64,000 bases of DNA from Candidatus Aalborgicola defluviihabitans. GTDB taxonomy: Bacteria; Pseudomonadota; Gammaproteobacteria; Burkholderiales; Burkholderiaceae_C. The stretch spans positions 372,001-436,000 of the forward strand of contig JADIXX010000006.1 of assembly GCA_016705575.1 (NCBI GenBank). The letters are read 5' to 3'. A program made the position numbers and the translations under genes. A model generated the notes under the pieces. That model ran no database searches and was not told the DNA's origin. It worked only from the letters and a program-made list of their open reading frames with translations. Below, piece after piece: positions 34,622 to 43,107 of the stretch. The number at the start of each line of letters is the position of its first letter. Positions within the stretch are counted from its first letter, which is position 1.

Positions 34622-37234
34622 TTGATTGCAAAGTCACATCGTTGGCAAAAGACCGCTATTGCGGCTGCGGCCATTGCGCTACTAGGCCTGTCTACCACGG
34701 GAGCTTGGGCGTTGTCGCTAGGCCGCATCACGGTTCAGTCCGCGCTGGGAGAGCCTTTGCGTGCGGAAATTGATATTCCCGACATCAATGCCGAGGAAGC
34801 GTCCTCGCTGAACGCAAAAGTCGCCTCGCCGCAATCCTTCGCCAGTGCCGGGCTGGAATACAACCCGGCCATCGCCAATTTGCAGTCCAGCCTGCAACGA
34901 CGCCCTGATGGCCGCGCGTACCTTCGACTCAGCAGCGACCGGCCCATTAACGACCCCTTTGTCGACATGATCATGGAGGTCAGCTGGTCGTCCGGACGCA
35001 TTCTGCGGGACTACACCATGTTGTTTGACCCGCCGGTGCTGCGCAGACCCGCAACGCCAGCACCCACACTGGCCCAAATTACGACAGCGCCGTCGTCTGT
35101 TAGGGCGCCTGCACCTTCTGCCGCCGAAGCGCCAACACGCCCCACGGCAACACCTCGCCCCGCCGTAACCGCCACACCCGCCAAATCCCCGACAAGCAGT
35201 GCGTCTGCGGACGACGCCAAGCGTGTCGTTGTCAAACCAGGAGACACGGCCGGCAAGATTGCTGCCAATATGCGGCCAGCCGGCGTTTCATTGGACCAGA
35301 TGCTGGTTGCGCTTCTGCGGGCCAACCCCGATGCATTCATCCACAACAACATCAACCGCGTCCGTTCCGGCGCGGTCATGGACGTCCCCACGGCAGATCA
35401 GGCACAAGCCGTTTCGGAGTCTGAGGCTACGCAAACCGTCATTGCCCAGAGCAAGGATTTCAATGCATTCCGCCGTAACCTGGCGAGCAATGCGCCAGTT
35501 GCAGATGTAGGCACCGCCAGTCGTAAAACCAGCGGCACCATTGACTCCAAGGTCGAAGACAAAAAGGCTGCCGCTGCCACTCCAGACAAGTTGACACTGT
35601 CCAAAGGGTCCGTTCAGGCCAAGGCCAACGCGGCCACGATAGCCAAGGAGCGTGGCGAGAAAGAAGCAGCGGGACGTGCTGCGGAAATTTCCAAGAACAT
35701 CAGCGATTTGAAGAAACTGGGCACTACAGACGTTGCCGCTTCTGCGACCGCACCGACTCCAGTCGCGGCTGCGTCTCAGCCCAAAGCAGCCCCCAGTACT
35801 CCCGCACCTACCCTGCCGGTTGCAGTGGCAGCGCCTGAACCATCCATTGTTGCTGCCTCCGCACCCGCATCGTCCGCTGCTTCTGCAGCCGTGGTCGCGC
35901 CTGTCTCTGCCCCGGCTTCCACTGCGGTACCCGAACCAATCAAACCCACAGTGGTAGCGCCAGTGCCAGCACCGCAACCCGTGGAGCCAACCGGATTCGT
36001 TGACGAGTTGCTGGAAAATCCCATGCTGCCGTATGGCGCTGGTGCCCTGATTGCTTTGCTGGGTGGTTTTGCCTTCTGGCGCGCCCGTCAGAGCAAGAAG
36101 AGCCAGTCCCAAATGGACAGCTCCTTCCTGGAGAGCCGCCTGCAGCCGGACTCCTTCTTTGGCGCCAGTGGTGGCCAACGGGTGGATACCAACAACGACA
36201 GCGGCAACGCCACCGGCTCGTCCATGGTGTACTCCGCCAGCCAATTGGATGCGGCAGATGATGTTGACCCGGTTGCCGAAGCCGATGTGTACTTGGCCTA
36301 CGGTCGCGACGTGCAAGCCGAAGAAATTCTGCAGGAAGCTGTGCGCACCAACCCAGGTCGCCTGGCAATCCACACCAAGCTGCTAGAGATATTCGCCAAG
36401 CGTCGTGATGCAAGGAGCTTTGAGGCAACCGCCACACAGGCCTACCAACTGACTGGCAATACTGCCCCAGAGTGGAACCGCATCTGTGAAATGGGGCTTG
36501 CCTTTGACCCGGCCAATCCACTGTATCAGCCGGGCGGAACGCCCAACTCGTCGATTGGCGACGTGGCAAACAGTGACAACGCGGCTTTTGGTTCCAGCAC
36601 CATGCCTCAGTCGGCACATGCAGAAATGACCGACTCCGTATCTGGTGTTGACCTCGATCTGGACCTGGACTTCTCGCTGGACGAGGCCCCAAGCAGCGCC
36701 ATCAGCTCGGTTACTCCAGACACTTTCACCCAGACGGCTGTAGAAACGGTCAAGATGAACGCCGTTGAGGCCCATGAACCACTGGACATGGACTTTGACG
36801 TTTCCGGCGCCGCCCCGCTGCACGAACCTACTCCAACACCCGTCTTTGAGGCATCAGCCGTCCCTGAACTGTCCATGGAAGGACTTAACCTTTCAGACGA
36901 AGGCCACACCCCACTGCCTGAATTCAATGCCACCACACCGATGCCGGTTGCGGCGGTGACGCCACCAGCCGCAGCGGCAAGCGATTCCGGAATGCTGGAG
37001 TTCGACTTGGGTTCATTGTCCCTGGATCTGGACGGCCCCGCTGCAGACGAGGCAACTACTGAAGCGCCTGACAGCACCAGCGAAGACCCCTTGGAAACCA
37101 AGTTGGCACTAGCCGATGAGTTTGTTTCCATCGGTGACGAAGATGGCGCCCGCGCGCTGATTGAAGAAGTGGTAGCGGAAGCCACGGGTGATATGCGCGC
37201 CAAAGCCCAACGGGCACTGGCCAACCTGAGCTGA
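34622..37234 (+). CDS. fimV: FimV/TspA-like LysM polar landmark protein
   Basis: FimV-type proteins bind peptidoglycan through a periplasmic LysM domain and recruit type IV pilus and polar proteins through a cytoplasmic tail. From TTG 34622 (GGAGG eight bases upstream) the protein has 870 residues. It has a signal (TAIAAAAIALLGLSTTGAWA), the N-terminal FimV domain (LSLGRITVQSALGEPLRAEI), and a LysM-like region (VVVKPGDTAGKIAANMRPAG near residue 200). A long Ala/Pro-rich linker follows, then a transmembrane helix (YGAGALIALLGGFAFWRARQ near residue 467), an acidic linker, and the C-terminal FimV motif LALADEFVSIGDEDGARALI. This order is typical. It lies upstream of truA, as in other Burkholderiales. 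Confidence 0.92.
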   Translation: MIAKSHRWQKTAIAAAAIALLGLSTTGAWALSLGRITVQSALGEPLRAEIDIPDINAEEASSLNAKVASPQSFASAGLEYNPAIANLQSSLQRRPDGRAYLRLSSDRPINDPFVDMIMEVSWSSGRILRDYTMLFDPPVLRRPATPAPTLAQITTAPSSVRAPAPSAAEAPTRPTATPRPAVTATPAKSPTSSASADDAKRVVVKPGDTAGKIAANMRPAGVSLDQMLVALLRANPDAFIHNNINRVRSGAVMDVPTADQAQAVSESEATQTVIAQSKDFNAFRRNLASNAPVADVGTASRKTSGTIDSKVEDKKAAAATPDKLTLSKGSVQAKANAATIAKERGEKEAAGRAAEISKNISDLKKLGTTDVAASATAPTPVAAASQPKAAPSTPAPTLPVAVAAPEPSIVAASAPASSAASAAVVAPVSAPASTAVPEPIKPTVVAPVPAPQPVEPTGFVDELLENPMLPYGAGALIALLGGFAFWRARQSKKSQSQMDSSFLESRLQPDSFFGASGGQRVDTNNDSGNATGSSMVYSASQLDAADDVDPVAEADVYLAYGRDVQAEEILQEAVRTNPGRLAIHTKLLEIFAKRRDARSFEATATQAYQLTGNTAPEWNRICEMGLAFDPANPLYQPGGTPNSSIGDVANSDNAAFGSSTMPQSAHAEMTDSVSGVDLDLDLDFSLDEAPSSAISSVTPDTFTQTAVETVKMNAVEAHEPLDMDFDVSGAAPLHEPTPTPVFEASAVPELSMEGLNLSDEGHTPLPEFNATTPMPVAAVTPPAAAASDSGMLEFDLGSLSLDLDGPAADEATTEAPDSTSEDPLETKLALADEFVSIGDEDGARALIEEVVAEATGDMRAKAQRALANLS

Positions 37235-37281
37235 TTTCCACTCCCAGTGCATTTAGCGTGTGATGCAAGTTTGACCGCGCC

Positions 37282-38064
37282 GTGAGGGTTGCACTGGGCA
37301 TCAGCTACAACGGACAGGCCTACCAGGGCTGGCAAAGCCAGACCTCGGGCCTGACCATCCAAGACAAGCTGGAAAAAGCGCTCGGCAAGTTCGCGGCCCA
37401 ACGGGTGAGCACCCTGTGCGCTGGCCGAACCGACTCTGGTGTACACGGCATCATGCAGGTCGTGCATTTCGACACCGGGCTTGAGCGGGACATGCACTCC
37501 TGGGTTCGCGGGACCAACGCCAATCTGCCGCGTGATATCGCCGTGCAATGGGCCGTGTCAACACCCGATGCTTTCCATTGCCGCGCGTGTGCTACATCGC
37601 GTCGCTACGCCTATGTGCTGTACGAATCCCCCATCCGCCCCAGCGTGGACCATGGACGCGTAGGCTGGGCGTTCCGCAGTCTGGACGGGCACGCCATGCA
37701 GCAAGCGGCCGACCTGCTGCTGGGTGAACACGACTTTTCGTCTTTTCGGGCATCACAGTGCCAGGCTCTAACTCCGGTCAAACATCTGATGGAAATCAGC
37801 ATGAGCAAACGGGGGGCTTACTGGCGCATCGAATTTGAAGCCAACGCCTTTTTGCACCACATGATTCGCAACATCATGGGTTGCCTCGTATTCATTGGCC
37901 AAGGCAAAAAGCCTGTCAGCTGGATGAGCGACGTACTGCTAGCACGCGACCGCCGTGTCGCCGCTCCCACCTTTTCTCCCGATGGGCTGTACTTTCTCGG
38001 CCCACGCTATGACCCGAAATGGGGCCTTCCTGACCGAAACGCTGCGTATGATGGCCTACCATGA
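37282..38064 (+). CDS. truA: tRNA pseudouridine(38-40) synthase
   Basis: TruA modifies uridines 38-40 of the anticodon arm. The 260-residue protein starts at GTG 37282 (RVALGISYNGQAYQGWQSQ), with the catalytic Asp in CAGRTDSGVHGIMQVVHF near residue 52. Later come SFRASQCQALTPVKH and EFEANAFLHHMIRNIMG. It overlaps trpF by four bases, as in the usual truA-trpF order. Confidence 0.95.
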   Translation: MRVALGISYNGQAYQGWQSQTSGLTIQDKLEKALGKFAAQRVSTLCAGRTDSGVHGIMQVVHFDTGLERDMHSWVRGTNANLPRDIAVQWAVSTPDAFHCRACATSRRYAYVLYESPIRPSVDHGRVGWAFRSLDGHAMQQAADLLLGEHDFSSFRASQCQALTPVKHLMEISMSKRGAYWRIEFEANAFLHHMIRNIMGCLVFIGQGKKPVSWMSDVLLARDRRVAAPTFSPDGLYFLGPRYDPKWGLPDRNAAYDGLP

Positions 38065-38762
38065 GAACCCGAATCAAAATCTGCGGCCTGACCCGCGAGC
38101 AAGACGTGGATGCCGCCGTGGCAGCCGGAGCAGACGCGATTGGCTTTGTGCTGTACGCCAAAAGTCTGCGTGCGGTCAGCCTGGCGCGCGCTGCTGAACT
38201 GACCCGGCGTCTACCCCCCTTCGTCACCCCCGTGCTGCTGTTCGTCAACGAAACTGCTACAGAAGTGATAGCTGCATGTTCAATAATTAAGAGGGCTATC
38301 GTCCAATTTCATGGTGATGAAAGTCCGCAGGATTGCCTAGCGGCAACAGAAAACGGTGCCCGCCCTTACCTGCGCGCCGCCCGTATTCCGCTGGGTGATG
38401 GCGCGGCCGCCTTTGACCTCGTAAAATACGCCAACGATTACTCTCACGCCCAAGCCATCCTGCTCGACGCCCATGTCGACGGATTTGGCGGTGGCGGCAA
38501 GGCATTCAATTGGTCACTGCTTCCTCCAAACGTCAACGCTCACCTCGTCTTGAGTGGTGGACTCACACCTGCAAACGTGGGCGATGGAATCGCGCAACTT
38601 CGGCTGCGCGGTAAGACGCTGGCAGTTGATGTGAGTTCGGGTGTGGAAGCCACGGACTCCCAGGGCAAGCCCCAAAAGGGCATCAAAGACCCCGAAAAAA
38701 TCGACCAGTTCATCGCGGCCGTCAGGGCCGCCGATGCACAATTTCACAGACCCGCGGACTAG
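38061..38762 (+). CDS. trpF: Phosphoribosylanthranilate isomerase
   Basis: TrpF carries out the third step of tryptophan synthesis. The 233-residue TIM barrel begins RTRIKICGLTREQDVDAAVA (Cys7 region), with QFHGDES near residue 82, LLDAHVDGFGGGGKAFNW near residue 134, LSGGLTPANV near residue 164 and AVDVSSGVEA near residue 188. A copy of the dispersed element (38254-38299) is read in frame and encodes about 15 residues of the helix before QFHGDES. The length in this part still looks normal, which is surprising for an insertion. Confidence 0.95.
   Translation: MRTRIKICGLTREQDVDAAVAAGADAIGFVLYAKSLRAVSLARAAELTRRLPPFVTPVLLFVNETATEVIAACSIIKRAIVQFHGDESPQDCLAATENGARPYLRAARIPLGDGAAAFDLVKYANDYSHAQAILLDAHVDGFGGGGKAFNWSLLPPNVNAHLVLSGGLTPANVGDGIAQLRLRGKTLAVDVSSGVEATDSQGKPQKGIKDPEKIDQFIAAVRAADAQFHRPAD
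38254..38299 (+). repeat. Dispersed 46-bp element inside trpF
   Basis: CTGCTACAGAAGTGATAGCT at the left and AAGAGGGCTAT at the right match the family consensus. Translated in the trpF frame it gives roughly TATEVIAACSIIKRAI. Confidence 0.75.
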
Positions 38763-38807
38763 ACCCTTGCATGCTGTGCCGGGTCTGTCCCCTCCCAGGA
38801 AACGACC

Positions 38808-40117
38808 ATGTACGAATACCACCAACCGGACCCGACCGGCCACTTCGGAAAATACGGCGGCAGCTTTGTCTCCGAGACGCTGACCCACGCCATCAACGAG
38901 CTGAAAGACGCCTACGCAAAGTACCAGAACGACCCCGAATTTCTACGGGAATTTGAATACGAGCTAGCCCACTTTGTCGGCCGCCCCTCCCCGGTCTACC
39001 ACGCGGCCCGTACCAGCCGCGAAATGGGTGGTGCGCAAATCTTCTTGAAGCGCGAAGACCTCAACCACACGGGTGCCCACAAGATCAACAACGTGATCGG
39101 CCAGGCCATGCTGGCCAAGCGCATGGGCAAGCCGCGCATCATTGCCGAGACCGGCGCCGGCCAGCACGGTGTGGCCACCGCCACCATCTGCGCCCGCTAC
39201 GGCCTGGAATGCGTGGTCTACATGGGCAGCGAAGATGTCAAGCGCCAAAGCCCCAATGTGTACCGCATGAAGCTGCTCGGTGCCACCGTGGTCCCGGTGG
39301 AAAGTGGCAGCAAGACACTGAAAGACGCCCTGAACGAGGCCATGCGCGACTGGTTGCCAATGTGGACAACACTTTCTACATCATCGGCACCGTGGCCGGG
39401 CCGCACCCCTACCCCATGATGGTGCGTGACTTCCAGAGCGTGATTGGCAATGAATGCCTGGTGCAGATGCCCGAGATGCTGGCCGCCGCTGGCTGCAAGA
39501 CGGAGCAACCTGATGTGGTACTGGCCTGCGTAGGTGGCGGGTCAAACGCCATGGGCATCTTTTACCCTTACATTGAACACGAAAAAACCCGATTGATTGG
39601 CGTAGAAGCCGCAGGCGAAGGCTTGGACAGTGGCAAACACTCTGCCAGCATCCAGCGCGGCAGCCCTGGCGTCTTACATGGCAACCGCACCTATGTGCTG
39701 CAGGACGACAACGGCCAGGTGACCGAAACGCACAGCGTGAGCGCCGGGCTGGACTACCCCGGTGTTGGCCCAGAACATGCGTTTCTGGCAGACATCGGCC
39801 GCGCCGAATACGTGGGCATCACCGACGCCGAAGCGCTCGAAGCGTTTCACTATTTGTGCCGCACCGAAGGCATCATCCCTGCGCTGGAATCCAGCCACGC
39901 GGTTGCCTATGGCATGAAGCTGGCCAAAACCATGCGTACCGACCAAAGCATTCTGATCAACCTCTCGGGCCGTGGTGACAAAGACATTGGTACCGTAGCC
40001 GACTTGAGCCATGGCGAATTCTTCTGTCGTCCCAGTTGCACTGGGCAATCAGTCAAGGGAAATATACCTGTAGCCCTCGTTCAGTCTACGTTTACTGCTA
40101 TTAAGGTAGTAGCATGA
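38808..40117 (+). pseudogene. trpB: Tryptophan synthase beta subunit, single-base frameshift
   Basis: TrpB joins indole and serine. The first frame (38808-39350) gives the normal start and the PLP Lys motif NHTGAHKINNVIGQAM. The rest (GGGSNAMG, SGRGDKDIGTVADLS) lies one frame away. At 39351-39353 the sequence reads GACTGGTTGCC where GACTGGGTTGCC would keep the conserved reading DWVANVDNTFYIIGTVAG. One G is missing from a run of three. Either the gene is broken or this is a sequencing error; all other parts look intact. The last 14 codons come from a dispersed element, and the stop overlaps the trpA start (ATGA). Confidence 0.9.
40071..40113 (-). repeat. Dispersed 46-bp element at the trpB-trpA junction
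   Basis: TAGCCCTCGTTCAGTCTACG and later ACTGCTATTAAGGTAGTAGC match the reverse of the family consensus. It encodes the last residues of TrpB and ends directly at the trpA start codon. Confidence 0.8.
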
Positions 40118-40941
40118 GCCGCATTGCCACCACCTTCGAACAGTTAAAAGTCCAGGGCCGCAAAGCGCTGATTCCTTTTGTAACCGCCGGCTACCCGTTT
40201 GCCGACGTCACCCCCGAACTGATGCACGCCATGGTGGCCGGCGGCGCCGATGTGATCGAGCTGGGCGTTCCCTTCTCCGACCCCAGCGCCGACGGCCCGG
40301 TCATCCAGAAGGCGGGCGACAAGGCCCTGGCTTTTGGCATCGGTCTGGTGCAGGTGTTGTCAATGGTGCGCGATTTCCGCAAAACCAACAGCACGACGCC
40401 CGTCGTGCTGATGGGCTACGCCAACCCGGTGGAGCGCTATGACCAAAAGCACACCGCATCCAGCGGAAAAGGCAGCGCCTTCGTGCAGGACGCTGCTGCT
40501 GCCGGCGTGGACGGCATACTCATCGTGGACTACCCACCCGAAGAGTGCGAAGCCTTTGCGCTAGAGCTACGCGCCCACGGCATGGACCTGATCTTTTTGC
40601 TGGCCCCCACCAGCACGGACGAACGCATGCAGCAAGTGGCGCGTGTTGCCAGTGGTTATGTGTACTACGTATCGCTCAAGGGCGTGACCGGGTCTGGCGC
40701 ACTGGATGTGGGCGCGGTGGAAGCCATGCTGCCCCGCATCCGCCAGCACATCAGCACCCCCGTGGGCGTGGGCTTTGGCATCCGTGACGCAGCCACGGCC
40801 AAGGCTCTTTCCCGCGTGGCAGACGCCGTGGTGATCGGCAGCAAGATCATCCAACTACTGGAAGACCAGCCGCGCGACCAGGTGGCGGTGACTGCGCAAA
40901 AGTTTCTCAGCGAGATTCGGAGGGCGATGGACGCGGGGTGA
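40114..40941 (+). CDS. trpA: Tryptophan synthase alpha subunit
   Basis: TrpA splits indole-3-glycerol phosphate to indole for TrpB. The 275-residue TIM barrel has the catalytic Glu in DVIELGVPFSDPSADGPVIQ near residue 48 and the catalytic Asp in GVDGILIVDYPPEE near residue 130. LLAPTSTDERM and YVYYVSLKGVTGSG follow, with the phosphate-binding GFGIRDAATAKAL. The ATG overlaps the trpB stop. Downstream, the usual neighbour accD is separated by 2.6 kb of accessory DNA. Confidence 0.97.
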   Translation: MSRIATTFEQLKVQGRKALIPFVTAGYPFADVTPELMHAMVAGGADVIELGVPFSDPSADGPVIQKAGDKALAFGIGLVQVLSMVRDFRKTNSTTPVVLMGYANPVERYDQKHTASSGKGSAFVQDAAAAGVDGILIVDYPPEECEAFALELRAHGMDLIFLLAPTSTDERMQQVARVASGYVYYVSLKGVTGSGALDVGAVEAMLPRIRQHISTPVGVGFGIRDAATAKALSRVADAVVIGSKIIQLLEDQPRDQVAVTAQKFLSEIRRAMDAG

Positions 40942-40944
40942 GTA

Positions 40945-41140
40945 ACGCGCGCAGCCGACCCGGCGGCACAGCGCGGGCGACCCTGCTGCGTGGGCCCTGC
41001 GGGCTGCCCTGTGGTGCTCAGGCCGATCGGGGTCTGGCTAAACTCGCCCTGCGGGCTCAGACAACGCCAGCCCTGATCCGATCGGCCTTGCGCGCCTCGG
41101 CCACGCAGAAGGGATCTCCCGCGCTGGGCCGCAGGGTCGG
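40945..41140 (-). repeat. GC-rich repeat, left flank of the cassette region
   Basis: On the minus strand TGAGCCCGCAGGGCGAGTTT (41059-41040) is followed by AGCAGGGTCGCCCGCGC-like sequence. The same order occurs on the plus strand at 43300-43400, so the cassette region is framed by inverted, diverged copies. No gene is seen from 40942 to 41366; short frames here are GC-rich repeat. Confidence 0.6.
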
Positions 41141-41257
41141 CGGGGTAGTTGGTTCGTTGAGGGGAATCCGGTACAGTGGGTGGACAGACGGGAGGGGTAA
41201 AAAATGGAAATGAGTGAGCTGCGATCACGACACAACGCGCGTACGCTGCGGGGTTTT

Positions 41258-41302
41258 TTGCTATTTTTATGTGAGTAGTCTTTGCAGCATTTACGAGGGC
41301 TG
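41258..41302 (+). repeat. Dispersed 46-bp element before the cassette region
   Basis: TTGCTATTTTTATG at the left and TTTACGAGGGCTG at the right match the family. The inner hairpin half is decayed. It lies 50 bases before the first cassette boundary. Confidence 0.65.
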
Positions 41303-41354
41303 GGAGCTGATTTAATTTGCAGTTTGTCCAGCAAGAGGCTGGTATCCAAATTAC

Positions 41355-41361
41355 GTTAAGG
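41355..41361 (+). other. Left cassette boundary core (GTTAAGG)
   Basis: GTTAAGG stands six bases before ATG 41367. It fits the GTT start of the integron crossover core GTTRRRY with one deviation. The next two genes also begin shortly after such cores (41841 and 42357). Confidence 0.5.
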
Positions 41362-41366
41362 CTCAC

Positions 41367-41729
41367 ATGATTGAACTAGAACAACTCGAAGAAATGTTCG
41401 AAAGTATTGCCGAGGGTGCTAAGTGGGATATGGGTAAACCAATGTTGTGGGGCTACTTCTTCACTGACCGTAGCAAGGGAAAGCTTGAAGCGCTCATCCC
41501 AACATTAGAGCAAATTGGTTGCCGATTCGTCGACTTGTTCGTGCCCGAACTAGATGGCGGGGTAGAACCTTATTATTTTCTGCACATCGAGCGGGAGGAG
41601 GTGCACACGCCGTCATCGCTTTACGCGCAGAACGCGCACTTCTATGGTCTTGCTGATCAAAATTCCATCAACAGCTATGACGGGATGGATGTCGGGCCAA
41701 TCCCGATCACAGAGGGTCTTGTTCAATGA
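41367..41729 (+). CDS. RraB-like protein (ribonuclease E inhibitor family), cassette gene 1
   Basis: The 120-residue acidic protein resembles RraB-family proteins, with the two-strand pattern MLWGYFFTDRSKGKLEALIP, a middle strand YYFLHIEREE, and the ending NSYDGMDVGP (family: G.YDGW). RraB binds RNase E and alters which mRNAs it cuts. As a cassette-borne copy the target may differ. The start is six bases after GTTAAGG and the stop is 25 bases before an attC-like site. Base composition is less GC-rich than in the neighbouring chromosomal genes. The family assignment rests on motif likeness only. Confidence 0.7.
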   Translation: MIELEQLEEMFESIAEGAKWDMGKPMLWGYFFTDRSKGKLEALIPTLEQIGCRFVDLFVPELDGGVEPYYFLHIEREEVHTPSSLYAQNAHFYGLADQNSINSYDGMDVGPIPITEGLVQ

Positions 41730-41754
41730 ACCTAAATACTTCTCGTGAAAGTCC

Positions 41755-41847
41755 GCACAACCTTACCATGTCAATGGACACGGACCCACATCAGAAAGAC
41801 GCGGCTTCGCCGCAACCTGTTGCGGTCCGATCATTTTCACGTTGGGC
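41755..41847 (+). other. attC-like site 1
   Basis: GCACAAC (41755-41761) pairs at six of seven bases with GTTGGGC (41841-41847). Inside are GGACC/GGTCC arms and a small GCGGC-TTC-GCCGC hairpin. Length is 93 bases. It lies between cassette genes 1 and 2. Confidence 0.65.
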
Positions 41848-41856
41848 GTCATAAAC

Positions 41857-42264
41857 ATGGCTACTTCGACTATTCTGCTGATTGCGGGAATTGCGGCCGC
41901 TGTCGTTTGGACAATTTTCTTTGGTGGGAAGTTACCTATTCCTTTTGGCTCTCGCTCCTGTCAAGGCAAAGATTGGCGGCGGTCGTTTCCAGATGCAACG
42001 AAGACAGAAATTCGACAGTTTCTTTCGGTCTTCACTGAGGCGTTCGCATTTAAGAACAGAGAGAAATTGAAATTCAATCCGAACGATCAACTACTCGATA
42101 TCTCTCATGCACTTTATCCCCACAAGTGGCAAGCTGACGCTCTGGAATTCGAAACACTCGATGAAGACCTCAAGTCAAAGTATGGCGTTAGCTTCAACAA
42201 AGTCTGGCGTGATGGTCTGACACTTGGGCAGATATTTGAGCATGTACGACAGGTGTGCAAATGA
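41857..42264 (+). CDS. Unknown protein with N-terminal membrane helix, cassette gene 2
   Basis: The 135-residue protein (ATG 41857; the TTG at 41842 lies inside the attC core) begins with one transmembrane helix (TILLIAGIAAAVVWTIFFGG, residues 5-24). A soluble domain follows that ends in an acidic segment, DALEFETLDEDLKSKYGVSF and LTLGQIFEHVRQV. This tail resembles the second half of acyl-carrier-like or DUF1493-type folds, but the likeness is faint and no Ser attachment motif is clear. I do not recognise the family. The gene fills the space between two attC-like sites and starts nine bases after GTTGGGC. Confidence 0.7.
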   Translation: MATSTILLIAGIAAAVVWTIFFGGKLPIPFGSRSCQGKDWRRSFPDATKTEIRQFLSVFTEAFAFKNREKLKFNPNDQLLDISHALYPHKWQADALEFETLDEDLKSKYGVSFNKVWRDGLTLGQIFEHVRQVCK

Positions 42265-42265
42265 T

Positions 42266-42363
42266 GCCTAACAGGTTCGTCGATTGGACCCAAAGCGGCG
42301 AGGCGCGCTTATGCCATTCTTCACAACTGAGTGCGTCGTTGCGGTCCACTCACGGCGTTAGGC
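42266..42363 (+). other. attC site 2
   Basis: GCCTAAC (42266-42272) and GTTAGGC (42357-42363) are perfectly complementary and match the RYYYAAC and GTTRRRY cores. The inner arms TGGACC (42285-42290) and GGTCCA (42343-42348) also pair perfectly. Length is 98 bases. This is the clearest attC of the three. Confidence 0.85.
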
Positions 42364-42375
42364 GCCCTAAAGAAC

Positions 42376-43107
42376 ATGGCTAGGCGCCCTCCCCCGGGTC
42401 GATGCGTTCACTGTCTTCTAGAAAGTGTCGAGCTGACCTGGGATCACGTATTTCCTCGGGCATGGTATCCAGATAACACGCCGGAAAATCTTGAAAAATG
42501 GAAGATACCTTCATGCCTAGCATGCAATCAGCTGCACTCGAAAAGCGAAGGCGATCTGCTCACCAAACTCGCACTTTCCATTGATCCAGACGATCCCCTG
42601 AGCAGTGGCATTGTTCAAAGAGCGCTCCGAGCCACGCGCGCAGCGGAAGGTCGGGACCCGCGGGACGCAGAACTTCGAGAAGCGCGACGAAAGGCAATTC
42701 TGGAGCGCGTCTTGGATGGCGATGAAATACCAAGGCAAGCGATCTATCCTGGATTTGGCCCGGTTGCGGAGCAGCCGGCCAACGAGCAGGTCGCAATTCC
42801 GGTCAGCGCGGCCGCAATTCATCGGCTTGCCGAGAAGGTCGTGCGGGGTTTGATTTACCTAAATGACAGTCGATTCGTTGAAGAGCCGTTCAAAATAGAA
42901 CAGTTTGTATTGGACGACGAAGGTTCCAGGCCGATAAGGCAAGCGCTTGCGAAATTCGGGGAAACGTTTGAACGCGGCCCTGGTATACGAGTGACGCGCG
43001 CCGTCACGCCCGACGACAGGTTATCCGGACTTTATGAAGTCGAGATCTGGGGCCGCTTCAAGATGTATGTCTCTGTTATGGATTCGAGCCGAGAGAATGT
43101 CAACTAA
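42376..43107 (+). CDS. HNH endonuclease-like protein, cassette gene 3
   Basis: The 243-residue protein (ATG 42376, 12 bases after GTTAGGC) has an N-terminal HNH/zinc-finger nuclease module: CVHC at residues 10-13, the catalytic DHVFPRAW at 23-30, and CLACNQLHSKSEGD from residue 47 on. This is the CxxC...DH...CxxCN..HS order of small HNH enzymes. The remaining 180 residues have no match that I recognise; they contain charged helices and end in a beta-rich part (YEVEIWGRFKMYVSVMD). The stop TAA lies within attC site 3. A role in defence against phage or plasmids is possible for a cassette nuclease, but this is inference. Confidence 0.8.
   Translation: MARRPPPGRCVHCLLESVELTWDHVFPRAWYPDNTPENLEKWKIPSCLACNQLHSKSEGDLLTKLALSIDPDDPLSSGIVQRALRATRAAEGRDPRDAELREARRKAILERVLDGDEIPRQAIYPGFGPVAEQPANEQVAIPVSAAAIHRLAEKVVRGLIYLNDSRFVEEPFKIEQFVLDDEGSRPIRQALAKFGETFERGPGIRVTRAVTPDDRLSGLYEVEIWGRFKMYVSVMDSSRENVN

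Noticed and set aside
40938..41213. 91-codon plus-strand frame after trpA
   Set aside because: Translation of GC-rich repeat DNA; Arg/Gly/Ala-rich without a domain.
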